30,154 nt of DNA from an uncultured Elusimicrobia bacterium. Its GTDB lineage: Bacteria > Elusimicrobiota > Endomicrobiia > Endomicrobiales > Endomicrobiaceae. The notes below the pieces were generated by a model. The model had not been told where the DNA came from and did not search any database. It saw nothing but the letters and a program-made list of their open reading frames with translations. The translations under genes and the position numbers were made by a program. The stretch spans positions 1 through 30,154 of the forward strand of contig CALGGE010000009.1 of the NCBI GenBank assembly GCA_937916125.1, read 5' to 3'. Below, piece after piece: positions 13,571 to 21,837 of the stretch. Within the stretch, counting starts at the first letter, position 1. Each line of letters opens with the position of its first letter.

Positions 13571-15727
13571 ATGGAAGAACGTTTTAATTTTAATTTAATA
13601 CTAAACAGTTTTATAATACTTATTCCCGTAAATCTTTTTATATTGGCAGCGATGACCGTTTACAGGTTTGTATTTTTCTTGTTTTTTGTCGATTGGTCAA
13701 CGGTTTTTTCAATGAAACTGTATGTTTTGAAGGCTTTTTGGATGGGGTGTCGATTTGATTTGTCGATACTTGCTTACGTAAATGCTCCGATAACATTGTT
13801 GTTTTTGTTGTGTTTTATTTTGCGGAGCGAATTTATTTTTAAATTTATCATTTCATTTGTTAAATATTATTATTCGTTAATCTTTCCTCTAATATTTTTC
13901 CTTTTCTTTGTAGACTCGGGGTTTTATACGTATTTTAAAGATCATTACAATTTGATGATTTTCGGATTATTTGAAGACGATACTTTGGCACTTATTAAGA
14001 CAATGATTGTTGATTACAGGGTTTGGTTTGGAGTGATAACATTTTTATTTTTATCTTTTGTTATAATAAAGTTTGTTTTGTTTACCGTTAAAACATTGCG
14101 AAATAACGAAAGAATTGTAAATACACTTTACTGGGCAAAATCAAAAAAGTTTTTTGTAATGCTTATCATAACGGCATTGAACTTTATTGCCGCGAGAGGT
14201 TCTTTTTCAATGTTTCCGCTGGGGCTTTTCTATTCGCAAATTGCTCCCGATCAGTTTATCAACAAACTTTGTGTCAATCCTATACATCCTTTGGCGGATA
14301 CCGTATATTTGAAAATTAAAAATTTAAATAATAACATAGATTTAAAAGAAAGTTTGAAATACAATGACGCAAATATCCTTGACGATTTAAAAATTATTCC
14401 GGCATACAAAAATGCCGATTCTTTAAGTGATATTTACAATAAAACGACGGCGGAAAACAAATTATTGGACAAGAATAAACCGAACGTAATTTTAATAGTT
14501 ATGGAAGGCTTTGGCGAAGTTCCTGTTTTAAATAACAATCCCAAATTTGACGTGCTTGGTGAACTGAAAGAACATTTTGATAAAGATATTGTTTTTTATA
14601 ATTTCCTTGCGGCGGGCTTTATTACCATACATGCAATAGAATCAATATCTTTGAATATTCCGCAAAGACCTTTTGTTAATCAAATCACGCAGAGCCAATC
14701 GGCATATAAATTGTTCAAATCTTCAATGGTTCTTCCCTATAAAAATGCAGGTTATCGTACGTCGGCACTTTACGGCGGCAGTATGACATGGCGTGACTTG
14801 GAAGGTTTTTTTAAAGCACAAGGGTTTGACGATATACTCGGAGAAGGCAACATTAAAGCGGATGCAAAAGACAGACACTCATGGGGAATTAATGACGACA
14901 AATTGTTTGAGCTTGTAAGAAAACAATTGTTTGACGAAAATATAAAAGAACCGAAATTTATTTTTGCACTGACTACACAGACTCATCCTCCTTACAAGAT
15001 TGCTTCGGAATACGAAGCTCTCCCGTTGGAAATTCCCGCAAATATAGCAAAAATGATGTCGCTGAAAGACTTACATAACGAAAATTTGTTTAAGGTTTAT
15101 CAATCGACAAACAGGGAATTGGCAAAATTTATTTCCGATATCAAACATTCCAAATTTGCCGATAATACAATTATTGCCGTTACCGGCGACCACAACTTAA
15201 GAGAACTTTCAAATGTTACTCCGGAAGAATATTTTGTAAGATATGCCGTTCCTTTTTATTTGTATATACCGGAAAAACTTAAGGGAATTTTAAATACGCA
15301 TGAAAGGAGTTCCATAGTTATCAATAATAATGATATTGACAAAAATTCCAAAAATAAAAAAGATATTCGCTTGCTCAGATTGCCGGTAAAAGAAAATAAA
15401 AAATTTGCGGATTTTTCCGTTTTCGGTTCGCAAACGGATATTATGCCGACGTTGTACGGTTTGTCTTTATCGTCCGCCGATTATGTTTCCTTGGGAAATA
15501 ATTTGTTTACTACGCACGGCAATGTTGCTTTTAATGTTGACGGGTTGGTGCTTAAAGATAATATAGCAATAAAATATAATTTTGTTGACGACACGTTTAT
15601 ATCATTTATTTTTGATAACAAAAGCAAGAAACTTACACGTGTTGCAGAAACTGAAGAACACGCTAAATTACGTAATTATTATAAGGCGGTGATGGTCCTT
15701 ACGGATAAGGTCGTAAACGATCGTTAA
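13571..15727 (+). CDS. LTA-synthase-like membrane sulfatase (alkaline phosphatase superfamily), paralogue 1
   Basis: A 718-residue membrane enzyme with five N-terminal helices and a periplasmic sulfatase-fold domain. The domain begins at PNVILIVMEGFGE; the likely catalytic Thr is T352 (AAGFITIHAIES), followed by TTQTHPPY and TGD540H541N, which match the nucleophile and metal-binding positions of LtaS-type enzymes. Such proteins transfer phosphoglycerol or phosphoethanolamine to surface polymers or glucans; in an organism without lipoteichoic acid the product is unknown. I chose ATG 13571. A TTG six codons upstream has no ribosome site and lies in the promoter region. It is paralogous to 25247-27286 throughout (shared FGLFEDDT/FGVFEDDT and ARGSF..FPLG blocks). 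glyA follows 40 bases later with no terminator between. Confidence 0.9.
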   Translation: MEERFNFNLILNSFIILIPVNLFILAAMTVYRFVFFLFFVDWSTVFSMKLYVLKAFWMGCRFDLSILAYVNAPITLLFLLCFILRSEFIFKFIISFVKYYYSLIFPLIFFLFFVDSGFYTYFKDHYNLMIFGLFEDDTLALIKTMIVDYRVWFGVITFLFLSFVIIKFVLFTVKTLRNNERIVNTLYWAKSKKFFVMLIITALNFIAARGSFSMFPLGLFYSQIAPDQFINKLCVNPIHPLADTVYLKIKNLNNNIDLKESLKYNDANILDDLKIIPAYKNADSLSDIYNKTTAENKLLDKNKPNVILIVMEGFGEVPVLNNNPKFDVLGELKEHFDKDIVFYNFLAAGFITIHAIESISLNIPQRPFVNQITQSQSAYKLFKSSMVLPYKNAGYRTSALYGGSMTWRDLEGFFKAQGFDDILGEGNIKADAKDRHSWGINDDKLFELVRKQLFDENIKEPKFIFALTTQTHPPYKIASEYEALPLEIPANIAKMMSLKDLHNENLFKVYQSTNRELAKFISDIKHSKFADNTIIAVTGDHNLRELSNVTPEEYFVRYAVPFYLYIPEKLKGILNTHERSSIVINNNDIDKNSKNKKDIRLLRLPVKENKKFADFSVFGSQTDIMPTLYGLSLSSADYVSLGNNLFTTHGNVAFNVDGLVLKDNIAIKYNFVDDTFISFIFDNKSKKLTRVAETEEHAKLRNYYKAVMVLTDKVVNDR

Positions 15728-15767
15728 AAACGGGAAAGAGATAAAACAAAAAAACAGGAGATTTCCA

Positions 15768-17003
15768 ATGGAAGATTTAAAAAAAGTTGACAATGAAGTA
15801 GCTTCAATCATTGAAGAAGAACATCAAAGACAGGAGCTTAACATTGAGCTTATTGCGTCCGAAAATCATACATCAAAGGCGGTTATGCAGGCTCAAGGTT
15901 CCGTTCTTACAAACAAATATGCCGAAGGTTATCCCGGAAGAAGATATTACGGCGGTTGTGAGTTCGTCGATAAAATAGAAACTTTGGCAATTGAAAGAGC
16001 AAAAAAACTTTTCGGATGCCAATTTGTAAATGTTCAGCCTCATTCCGGTGCACAGGCAAATATGGCTGTATTTTTGGCACTTCTTCAGCCGGGCGATACC
16101 GTAATGGGTATGAGCTTAGACCACGGCGGACATCTTTCCCACGGGCATGCAATGAATTTTTCGGGGAAATATTTTAAAATTGTTCCCTATACCGTAAATA
16201 AAGATACCGAACTTATCGACTACGATTTAATGGAAAAACTTGCACGGGAAAACAAGCCTAAACTTATTGTTACCGGTGCCAGTGCATATTCAAGAGTTTG
16301 GGATTGGGCAAGAATCAGAAAAATTGCAGATTCCGTCGGAGCTTTATTTATGGCAGATATTGCTCACTATGCCGGGCTTATTGCCGCAGGGATATATCCT
16401 TCTCCGATACCTTTTGCGGATGTTGTTACTACCACAACACATAAAACTTTAAGAGGACCGAGAGGCGGAATAATAATGACAAACAGAGAAGATTTAGCAA
16501 AGAAAATCAACTCTGCGGTTTTCCCGGGAGTTCAGGGCGGACCGTTAATGCACGTTATTGCAGGTAAAGCCGTAGCGTTTAAAGAAGCTCTTGAGCCTTC
16601 TTTCAAAGAATATCAGAAACAGGTTGCCGCAAACGCGAAAGTTTTTGCAAAAGTTTTGGCTGAAAGCGGCTTGAGAATCGTTTCCGGTGGTACGGACAGC
16701 CATATGTTCTTGGTGGATTTAAGACCGTTGAACGTTTCCGGTAAGGATGCACAAATTAATTTGGAAAAAGCAGGTATTACGGCTAACAAAAATACAATTC
16801 CTTACGATCCCGCAAAGCCGATGATTGCTTCCGGTATCAGAATAGGAACACCTGCAATTACTACCAGAGGAATGAAAGAACCGGAAGTTACAAAAATTGC
16901 AAATTGGATAGTTAAAGTATTGAAGAACATTAACGATGAAAATGTTGTTTCTGAAGTAAGAAAAGATGTAACGGCACTTTGTAAACAATTCCCGGTTTAT
17001 TAA
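15768..17003 (+). CDS. glyA: Serine hydroxymethyltransferase
   Basis: Interconverts serine and glycine with tetrahydrofolate, cytoplasmic and PLP-dependent. The 411-residue protein has the usual length. Family marks: ELIASENHTSKAVMQAQGS, NKYAEGYPGRRYYGGCEFVD, the PLP lysine K226 in VVTTTTHKTLRGPRGG, and the C-terminal SGIRIGTPAITTRGMKE. The start follows CAGGAG by 8 bases. It is probably transcribed from the upstream sulfatase promoter and ends at a strong terminator (17034-17073). With gcvPAB and glyQS in the same window it supplies and consumes glycine and one-carbon units. Confidence 0.98.
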   Translation: MEDLKKVDNEVASIIEEEHQRQELNIELIASENHTSKAVMQAQGSVLTNKYAEGYPGRRYYGGCEFVDKIETLAIERAKKLFGCQFVNVQPHSGAQANMAVFLALLQPGDTVMGMSLDHGGHLSHGHAMNFSGKYFKIVPYTVNKDTELIDYDLMEKLARENKPKLIVTGASAYSRVWDWARIRKIADSVGALFMADIAHYAGLIAAGIYPSPIPFADVVTTTTHKTLRGPRGGIIMTNREDLAKKINSAVFPGVQGGPLMHVIAGKAVAFKEALEPSFKEYQKQVAANAKVFAKVLAESGLRIVSGGTDSHMFLVDLRPLNVSGKDAQINLEKAGITANKNTIPYDPAKPMIASGIRIGTPAITTRGMKEPEVTKIANWIVKVLKNINDENVVSEVRKDVTALCKQFPVY

Positions 17004-17033
17004 TTGCAACGTTAAAATATTCCGAATATTATA

Positions 17034-17073
17034 AAAACAGCAAATTTTTAATTTATGAATTTGCTGTTTTTTT
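17034..17073 (+). terminator. Intrinsic terminator of glyA
   Basis: AAAACAGCAAATT and AATTTGCTGTTTT, a 13-bp stem with an 11-base loop, followed by more T residues. Confidence 0.92.
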
Positions 17074-17074
17074 C

Positions 17075-17104
17075 TTGTTATTTTTATGCAATAAATGATA
17101 TAAT
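17075..17104 (+). promoter_or_regulatory. Promoter of glyQS
   Basis: TTGTTA (17075-17080), 18 bases, and a perfect TATAAT (17099-17104). The start is near 17111 and the leader about 34 bases, too short for a T-box. AGAGGA precedes the ATG. Confidence 0.65.
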
Positions 17105-17144
17105 AATAAAGTTATTATAAATATTAAAATACAGAGGAAATAAA

Positions 17145-17999
17145 ATGAACTTTCAAGAAATTATTATGAGGTTGCATAAGTATTGGTCTAAAGAAGGTTG
17201 TTTAATATGGCAACCTTACGATTTAGAAAAAGGAGCCGGAACATTTAACCCCGCAACATTTTTAAGATGTTTGGGACCTAACCCGTGGAAAGTTGCTTAT
17301 GTCGAACCTTCAAGAAGACCTACCGACGGAAGATACGGAGAAAATCCTAACAGATTACAACATTATTATCAGTTTCAGGTAATATTGAAACCTGCTCCCG
17401 AAAACGTTCAGCAACTTTATTTGAACAGTTTAAAAGCGATAGGACTTGATCCGAAAGAACACGATATAAGATTTGTTGAAGATGATTGGGAATCTCCTAC
17501 GCTCGGTGCATGGGGGCTCGGTTGGGAAGTTTGGATAGACGGTATGGAAGCAACACAGTTTACATATTTCCAACAGGTTGGCGGTATAGAATTAAATCCT
17601 ATCTCCGCAGAAATTACTTACGGTCTTGAAAGACTGGCAATGTATTCCCAGAAGAAAGATTCCGTATATGATTTAATGTGGACAGATGATGTCACTTACG
17701 GTGATGTTCATTTGGAAGATGAAAGACAGTGGTCTAAATATAATTTTGAAACGGCAGATACGAAAATGTTATTGCAGCATTTTAATGATTGGGAAGCCGA
17801 AGCTAAAAAGCTCGTCGAGCAGGGGCTTGTCCTTCCCGCTTATGATGCTGTTATGAAATGTTCACATTTATTTAATTTACTTGATGCAAGAAGTGCAATT
17901 TCCGTTTCCGAAAGAGTAAGTTATGTTTTAAGAGTAAGAACTTTGGCAAAACTGGTGGCGGAAGGGTATATGAAACAGTTTGGAAGAGTGGAAGATTAG
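17145..17999 (+). CDS. glyQ: Glycyl-tRNA synthetase alpha subunit
   Basis: The catalytic subunit of the bacterial alpha2beta2 glycyl-tRNA synthetase, 284 residues, normal length. It shows the near-invariant block QPYDLEKGAGTFNPATFLR, then AYVEPSRRPTDGRYGENPNR and LQHYYQFQVILKPAPEN, which carry the class II active site. AGAGGA lies 8 bases before the ATG. The last codons (GRVED) are written in an octamer repeat that continues into the gap before glyS. The gap is 152 bases, long for this gene pair, and contains a large inverted repeat, but both subunits are intact. Confidence 0.98.
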   Translation: MNFQEIIMRLHKYWSKEGCLIWQPYDLEKGAGTFNPATFLRCLGPNPWKVAYVEPSRRPTDGRYGENPNRLQHYYQFQVILKPAPENVQQLYLNSLKAIGLDPKEHDIRFVEDDWESPTLGAWGLGWEVWIDGMEATQFTYFQQVGGIELNPISAEITYGLERLAMYSQKKDSVYDLMWTDDVTYGDVHLEDERQWSKYNFETADTKMLLQHFNDWEAEAKKLVEQGLVLPAYDAVMKCSHLFNLLDARSAISVSERVSYVLRVRTLAKLVAEGYMKQFGRVED

Positions 18000-18108
18000 A
18001 AGAATAGAAGAATGGAAGAAAAGAGGAAAACTAAATAATAACAAAATTTGCAAAGCAAATTTTACAACTTAGCTTCCAATCCTCCAATCTTCAAATCATC
18101 TAATCTTC
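17983..18108. repeat. Octamer repeats in inverted arms around a palindrome, between glyQ and glyS
   Basis: Six imperfect GAAGANNN octamers run in tandem from 17983 to 18030, starting inside the last codons of glyQ. A palindrome follows (AAAATTTGC 18043-18051, AAA, GCAAATTTT 18055-18063). Then 18073-18108 carries four and a half octamers on the opposite strand. Arm 17991-18026 and the reverse complement of 18073-18108 agree at 27 of 36 positions by eye. The whole would fold into one long hairpin in the glyQS message, resembling a small palindromic or MITE-like insertion. Confidence 0.7.
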
Positions 18109-18151
18109 AAAAAATATAAAATATTTTTTTGAAAAATAAGAGGAATAAAAA

Positions 18152-20260
18152 ATGGTTAAAAATGTTTTACTTGAAATAGGGACTGAAGAAATACCGGCTT
18201 CATACATTGCACCTGCACTTGAGCAGATGCAAAAGTTTGCAAATGATATGTTAACCGAAAAAATGGTAAGTTTTTGTGAAATAAAAACATTTGCTACCCC
18301 GAGAAGACTTGTTTTAACAATAGCCGATGTTGAAGAAAAAAGTAAAGATTCCGTTCAGGAATTTAACGGACCATCGGTAAAAGCAGGCAAAGATGCTAAC
18401 GGTAACTGGACACAGGCAATACTCGGCTTTTCAAATAAACATCAGGTAAAACCGGAACAACTTGTTATAAAAGATACTCCGAAAGGACAATATTATACTT
18501 ACTCAAAAGAAATTAAAGGTGAAAAAGTAACAAACATTTTAGCCGAAATTTTTCCTGCAATTATTCAGAAAATATATTTCCCTAAAACTATGGTATGGGA
18601 AAGTTCCTGCTTGAAATTTGCAAGACCCGTAAGAACGATAGTTGCACTTTACGGCGATAAAATAATAAAATTTTCACTTGCCGACGGCAAAATAAAATCT
18701 TCAAATAAAACCATCGGTCTTCACACATTAACTACAAAACCTATAGTTATAGAATCTGCTGATGTTTACAAAGAAACTCTTCAGAATAACTGTGTTCTTG
18801 TTGATCAACAGGAAAGAAAGCAGAGAATTATTTCTTCCATAAACGAAGTTGCCGACAGTATTTCCGCTAAAGCAATATTGGACGAAAGTTTAGTTGATGA
18901 GGTTAATAATCTTGTAGAATATCCTACGGCGGTATTGTGTAAATTTAACGAAAAATATTTAAAACTTCCTCCTGAAGTTCTTATTACATGTCTTAAAAAA
19001 CAACAGAAATGTTTTGCCGTAAAAGATTCTGTTGGTAAATTAACGAATTATTTCATTAATGTCAGGAACGGTAAATCCGATAATTTGGATATTGTCAGAG
19101 CAGGTTATGAAAAAGTTGTTGTTGCAAGACTTGAAGATTCAGTCTTTTTCTATGACAACGATATAAAGAAACCGTTCGAACAATCGGTTGAAAGATTAAA
19201 AGGGCTTATATTCCAAAAAGAAATAGGTACCGTTTATGAAAAACTTACAAGAATAAAAACGGTTGCAAATTTTATAAATGAAGAAAATAAGTTAAATATA
19301 AATAGAGAAACATTAACAAGAGTTATAGATTTATCTAAGACGGATTTGGTTAGCGAAATGGTTTTTGAATATCCGGAACTTCAGGGAATAATGGGAAGAA
19401 TTTATTCTAAAGTTGCAGGGGAAAGTGATGATATATCAAAAGCCATAGAACAACATTATTGGCCGTTATCTGCTTCGGGAACGTTGCCTGAAAATATTTT
19501 GTCGGCAGTTGTATCTTTGGCAGATAAGATAGATACTGTTGCGGCAGACTTTGCGATAGGGCTTGAGCCGTCAGGTTCGGCAGACCCTTACGGGCTCAGA
19601 AGAATGGCAATAGGTATCGTTAGAATGATAAGAGAGTTTTTACCTGAAACGGATTTTGAAAAAATTATTGATACGGCATTAAATTCGTTGCCTGAAAAAA
19701 TTAAAGAAAAAGATACTTTTGCTACGGCAAAACAGAGACTTGTAAAATTCTTTTGGAGCAGAATAGAAAATATTTATGAAAATGAAGGATATAAATTCGA
19801 CGAAGTTAAAGCCGTAATTATTCCTTCGCAAAAATTGGGTTTAAAAGTTTTGGGCGATATAAAGAAGAAACTTGATGCATTACAAAATTTAAGGAAAGAA
19901 AATTCTTTTGAATCCATAACAACAATATTCAAAAGAGCAAGTAATATTTTAAATCAGGCAAAGAAACAGAAACTAAATATTTTCGATGTTGTTAAAACGG
20001 ATTTGTTAAAAGAAGAGCCCGAACAAAATTTATATAACAAATATGTTGTTATAGATAAACAATTGGAAGAATTACTCTCCAAAAAAGATTATGTAAATGC
20101 AATAAATAAACTTAACGATATAAAACCGTCTTTGGATAATTTCTTTGAAAAAGTTATGGTTATGTGTGAAGACGAGAATATAAAAATTAACAGAATTTCT
20201 TTAATAAATTATATTACCGAAAAGTTTAACTCTTTTGTAAATCTTTCATCATTACAATAA
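18152..20260 (+). CDS. glyS: Glycyl-tRNA synthetase beta subunit
   Basis: The tRNA-binding subunit of the tetrameric glycyl-tRNA synthetase, 702 residues, full length. Family marks in order: LLEIGTEEIPASYIAPALEQM at the start (18 of these residues are diagnostic), FATPRRLVLTI, MVWESSCLKFARPVRTIVAL, LPPEVLITCLKKQQKCF, an HD-like middle region (PSGSADPYGLRRMAIGIVRM), and the anticodon-binding tail (FFEKVMVMCEDENIKINRIS). AGAGGA lies 8 bases before the ATG. It is cotranscribed with glyQ, and the next gene starts two bases after its stop. Confidence 0.98.
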   Translation: MVKNVLLEIGTEEIPASYIAPALEQMQKFANDMLTEKMVSFCEIKTFATPRRLVLTIADVEEKSKDSVQEFNGPSVKAGKDANGNWTQAILGFSNKHQVKPEQLVIKDTPKGQYYTYSKEIKGEKVTNILAEIFPAIIQKIYFPKTMVWESSCLKFARPVRTIVALYGDKIIKFSLADGKIKSSNKTIGLHTLTTKPIVIESADVYKETLQNNCVLVDQQERKQRIISSINEVADSISAKAILDESLVDEVNNLVEYPTAVLCKFNEKYLKLPPEVLITCLKKQQKCFAVKDSVGKLTNYFINVRNGKSDNLDIVRAGYEKVVVARLEDSVFFYDNDIKKPFEQSVERLKGLIFQKEIGTVYEKLTRIKTVANFINEENKLNINRETLTRVIDLSKTDLVSEMVFEYPELQGIMGRIYSKVAGESDDISKAIEQHYWPLSASGTLPENILSAVVSLADKIDTVAADFAIGLEPSGSADPYGLRRMAIGIVRMIREFLPETDFEKIIDTALNSLPEKIKEKDTFATAKQRLVKFFWSRIENIYENEGYKFDEVKAVIIPSQKLGLKVLGDIKKKLDALQNLRKENSFESITTIFKRASNILNQAKKQKLNIFDVVKTDLLKEEPEQNLYNKYVVIDKQLEELLSKKDYVNAINKLNDIKPSLDNFFEKVMVMCEDENIKINRISLINYITEKFNSFVNLSSLQ

Positions 20261-20262
20261 AT

Positions 20263-21837
20263 ATGACAAATTTTTTAAAATCAAATTTGTTTTTCTTAAT
20301 ATTATTGACGGCGGTTCTTTTCTGCCTGTACGGTAAAACCTTAAATTTCGGGTTCACCTACGGGGATGATACGAGTTTAATTTTGGAAAAAGCAGAGCTG
20401 TTGTCGGATATAAGGAACGCACCTGTACTGTTTACCACTTCGTGCTACTATTCAAAAAATTTCACGTATTACAGACCGTTATTAAACCTGTCGTTTATGG
20501 CTGAAACTTTAGTTTTTGGCATAAATACTCACATTTACCACGCAACAAATATTATCCTGTTTATTTTGTCGTTATATTTGATGTATTTGTTCTCGGCAAA
20601 AATCCTAAAAGCCCGACTTAACGATACAACAAATACCGTGCTGAAATGTTTGTTTTTGCTGACGGCGGTTCATCCGCTGTTTACATCTGCCGTTGCTTGG
20701 ATACCTGCAAGAAACGATACTCTCCTTGCCGTATTCATGTATGCTTCATTTATATTTTTTGTCGCTTGGCTGGAAAATAAAAAAACAAAAAATTTAATTT
20801 TATACTTTCTGTTTTTTGTGTCGGCACTGTTTACAAAAGAATCTTCAATACTTACGGTATTTCTGTACGCTTTACTTGTTTGGTGTTTTAACTACAAAAT
20901 TACAAAGAGAGAAATAACAACAAACATTTTAATATTTGTCCCGATAACCGTAATTTATTTGTACTTAAGGCATCTTGCCGTTGCGGGCGGGAATTTATTT
21001 TCTTATGTAACGAATTTCGGTGAAGTTTGCAAAAATATGATTGCCGGTTCTGCAATATATTTGTACCAGTTTATCGTGCCTGATATTCATGTGATGTTGT
21101 ACGATGTTAAATTCGGCATAATTCATTTCGTTATTTTATCGTGTATATTTCTTTTTGTATGTTTTGGAATATATAAGAATTTTATTAATAAGAAAATATT
21201 TTTCTGGTGTATTTCTTTATTTGTACTTCTTGTTTTTCCTACGTGTTTTTTGGATGACTATATTATTTTGAATCATCGTCTTGTAACCGTAATTCCCGCC
21301 ATAATAATTCCGCTTGCGTTGATGGTTGAAAATATACATGCTTTAAAACGTGCAAAATTTTTTACGGTTTTTGTGTTCGTTTTTTTCTTTATTAATTTTT
21401 CGGGTATATCATTTTCGTTTACCGATAATTTCAGAGACAAAAATATTTATTGGTATCAATCTTATGTAGATGCACCGAATTGCCACGCTACATGTTATTG
21501 GATGGGACGCTTATTTTTTGAAAACGGAGATTTTGATAAGGCAAGGAAGTTCTTAATTAAAGCAAACGATTTAAAAATGATATATCTTTCGGACCTGGCA
21601 TTAATTTATTATTTTGAAGGCGACCTTAATAAGGCGGAAGAACTGTATAAACAGTCTGTAATTATGAATATAAATAAAGCTCAGTGTTACAGAAATTTAA
21701 GTACAATATATTATCGAAGTAAAGATTTTGATAAAGCCTTAAAGTATGCCGAAATGGCAATAAACGAAGAGCCTCTTGAGGCGGAATACGTGAAATATTA
21801 TCAAGCGTTATTAAATGAACAAAATAAAAATATTTAA
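20263..21837 (+). CDS. TMTC-like membrane glycosyltransferase (GT-C type) with C-terminal TPRs
   Basis: A 524-residue membrane protein. About ten hydrophobic helices carry the marks of the TMTC/O-mannosyltransferase-like GT-C family: a double Asp in the first external loop (TYGD35DTSLI), YYRPLLNLSF, HPLFTSAVAWIPARNDTLLA and FTKESS. Residues about 402-520 hold about three tetratricopeptide repeats (GDFDKARKFLIKAND, GDLNKAEELYKQSV, KDFDKALKYAEMAI), presumably for partner or substrate binding. Such enzymes use lipid-linked sugars to modify proteins or surface polymers outside the membrane; the acceptor is unknown. The start lies two bases after the glyS stop with no ribosome site, so translation is probably coupled. 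comEC overlaps its end by 23 bases. Confidence 0.8.
   Translation: MTNFLKSNLFFLILLTAVLFCLYGKTLNFGFTYGDDTSLILEKAELLSDIRNAPVLFTTSCYYSKNFTYYRPLLNLSFMAETLVFGINTHIYHATNIILFILSLYLMYLFSAKILKARLNDTTNTVLKCLFLLTAVHPLFTSAVAWIPARNDTLLAVFMYASFIFFVAWLENKKTKNLILYFLFFVSALFTKESSILTVFLYALLVWCFNYKITKREITTNILIFVPITVIYLYLRHLAVAGGNLFSYVTNFGEVCKNMIAGSAIYLYQFIVPDIHVMLYDVKFGIIHFVILSCIFLFVCFGIYKNFINKKIFFWCISLFVLLVFPTCFLDDYIILNHRLVTVIPAIIIPLALMVENIHALKRAKFFTVFVFVFFFINFSGISFSFTDNFRDKNIYWYQSYVDAPNCHATCYWMGRLFFENGDFDKARKFLIKANDLKMIYLSDLALIYYFEGDLNKAEELYKQSVIMNINKAQCYRNLSTIYYRSKDFDKALKYAEMAINEEPLEAEYVKYYQALLNEQNKNI

Noticed and set aside
17983..18108. CRISPR array
   Set aside because: The repeats are 8-mers without spacers, arranged in inverted arms, and no cas genes are near.
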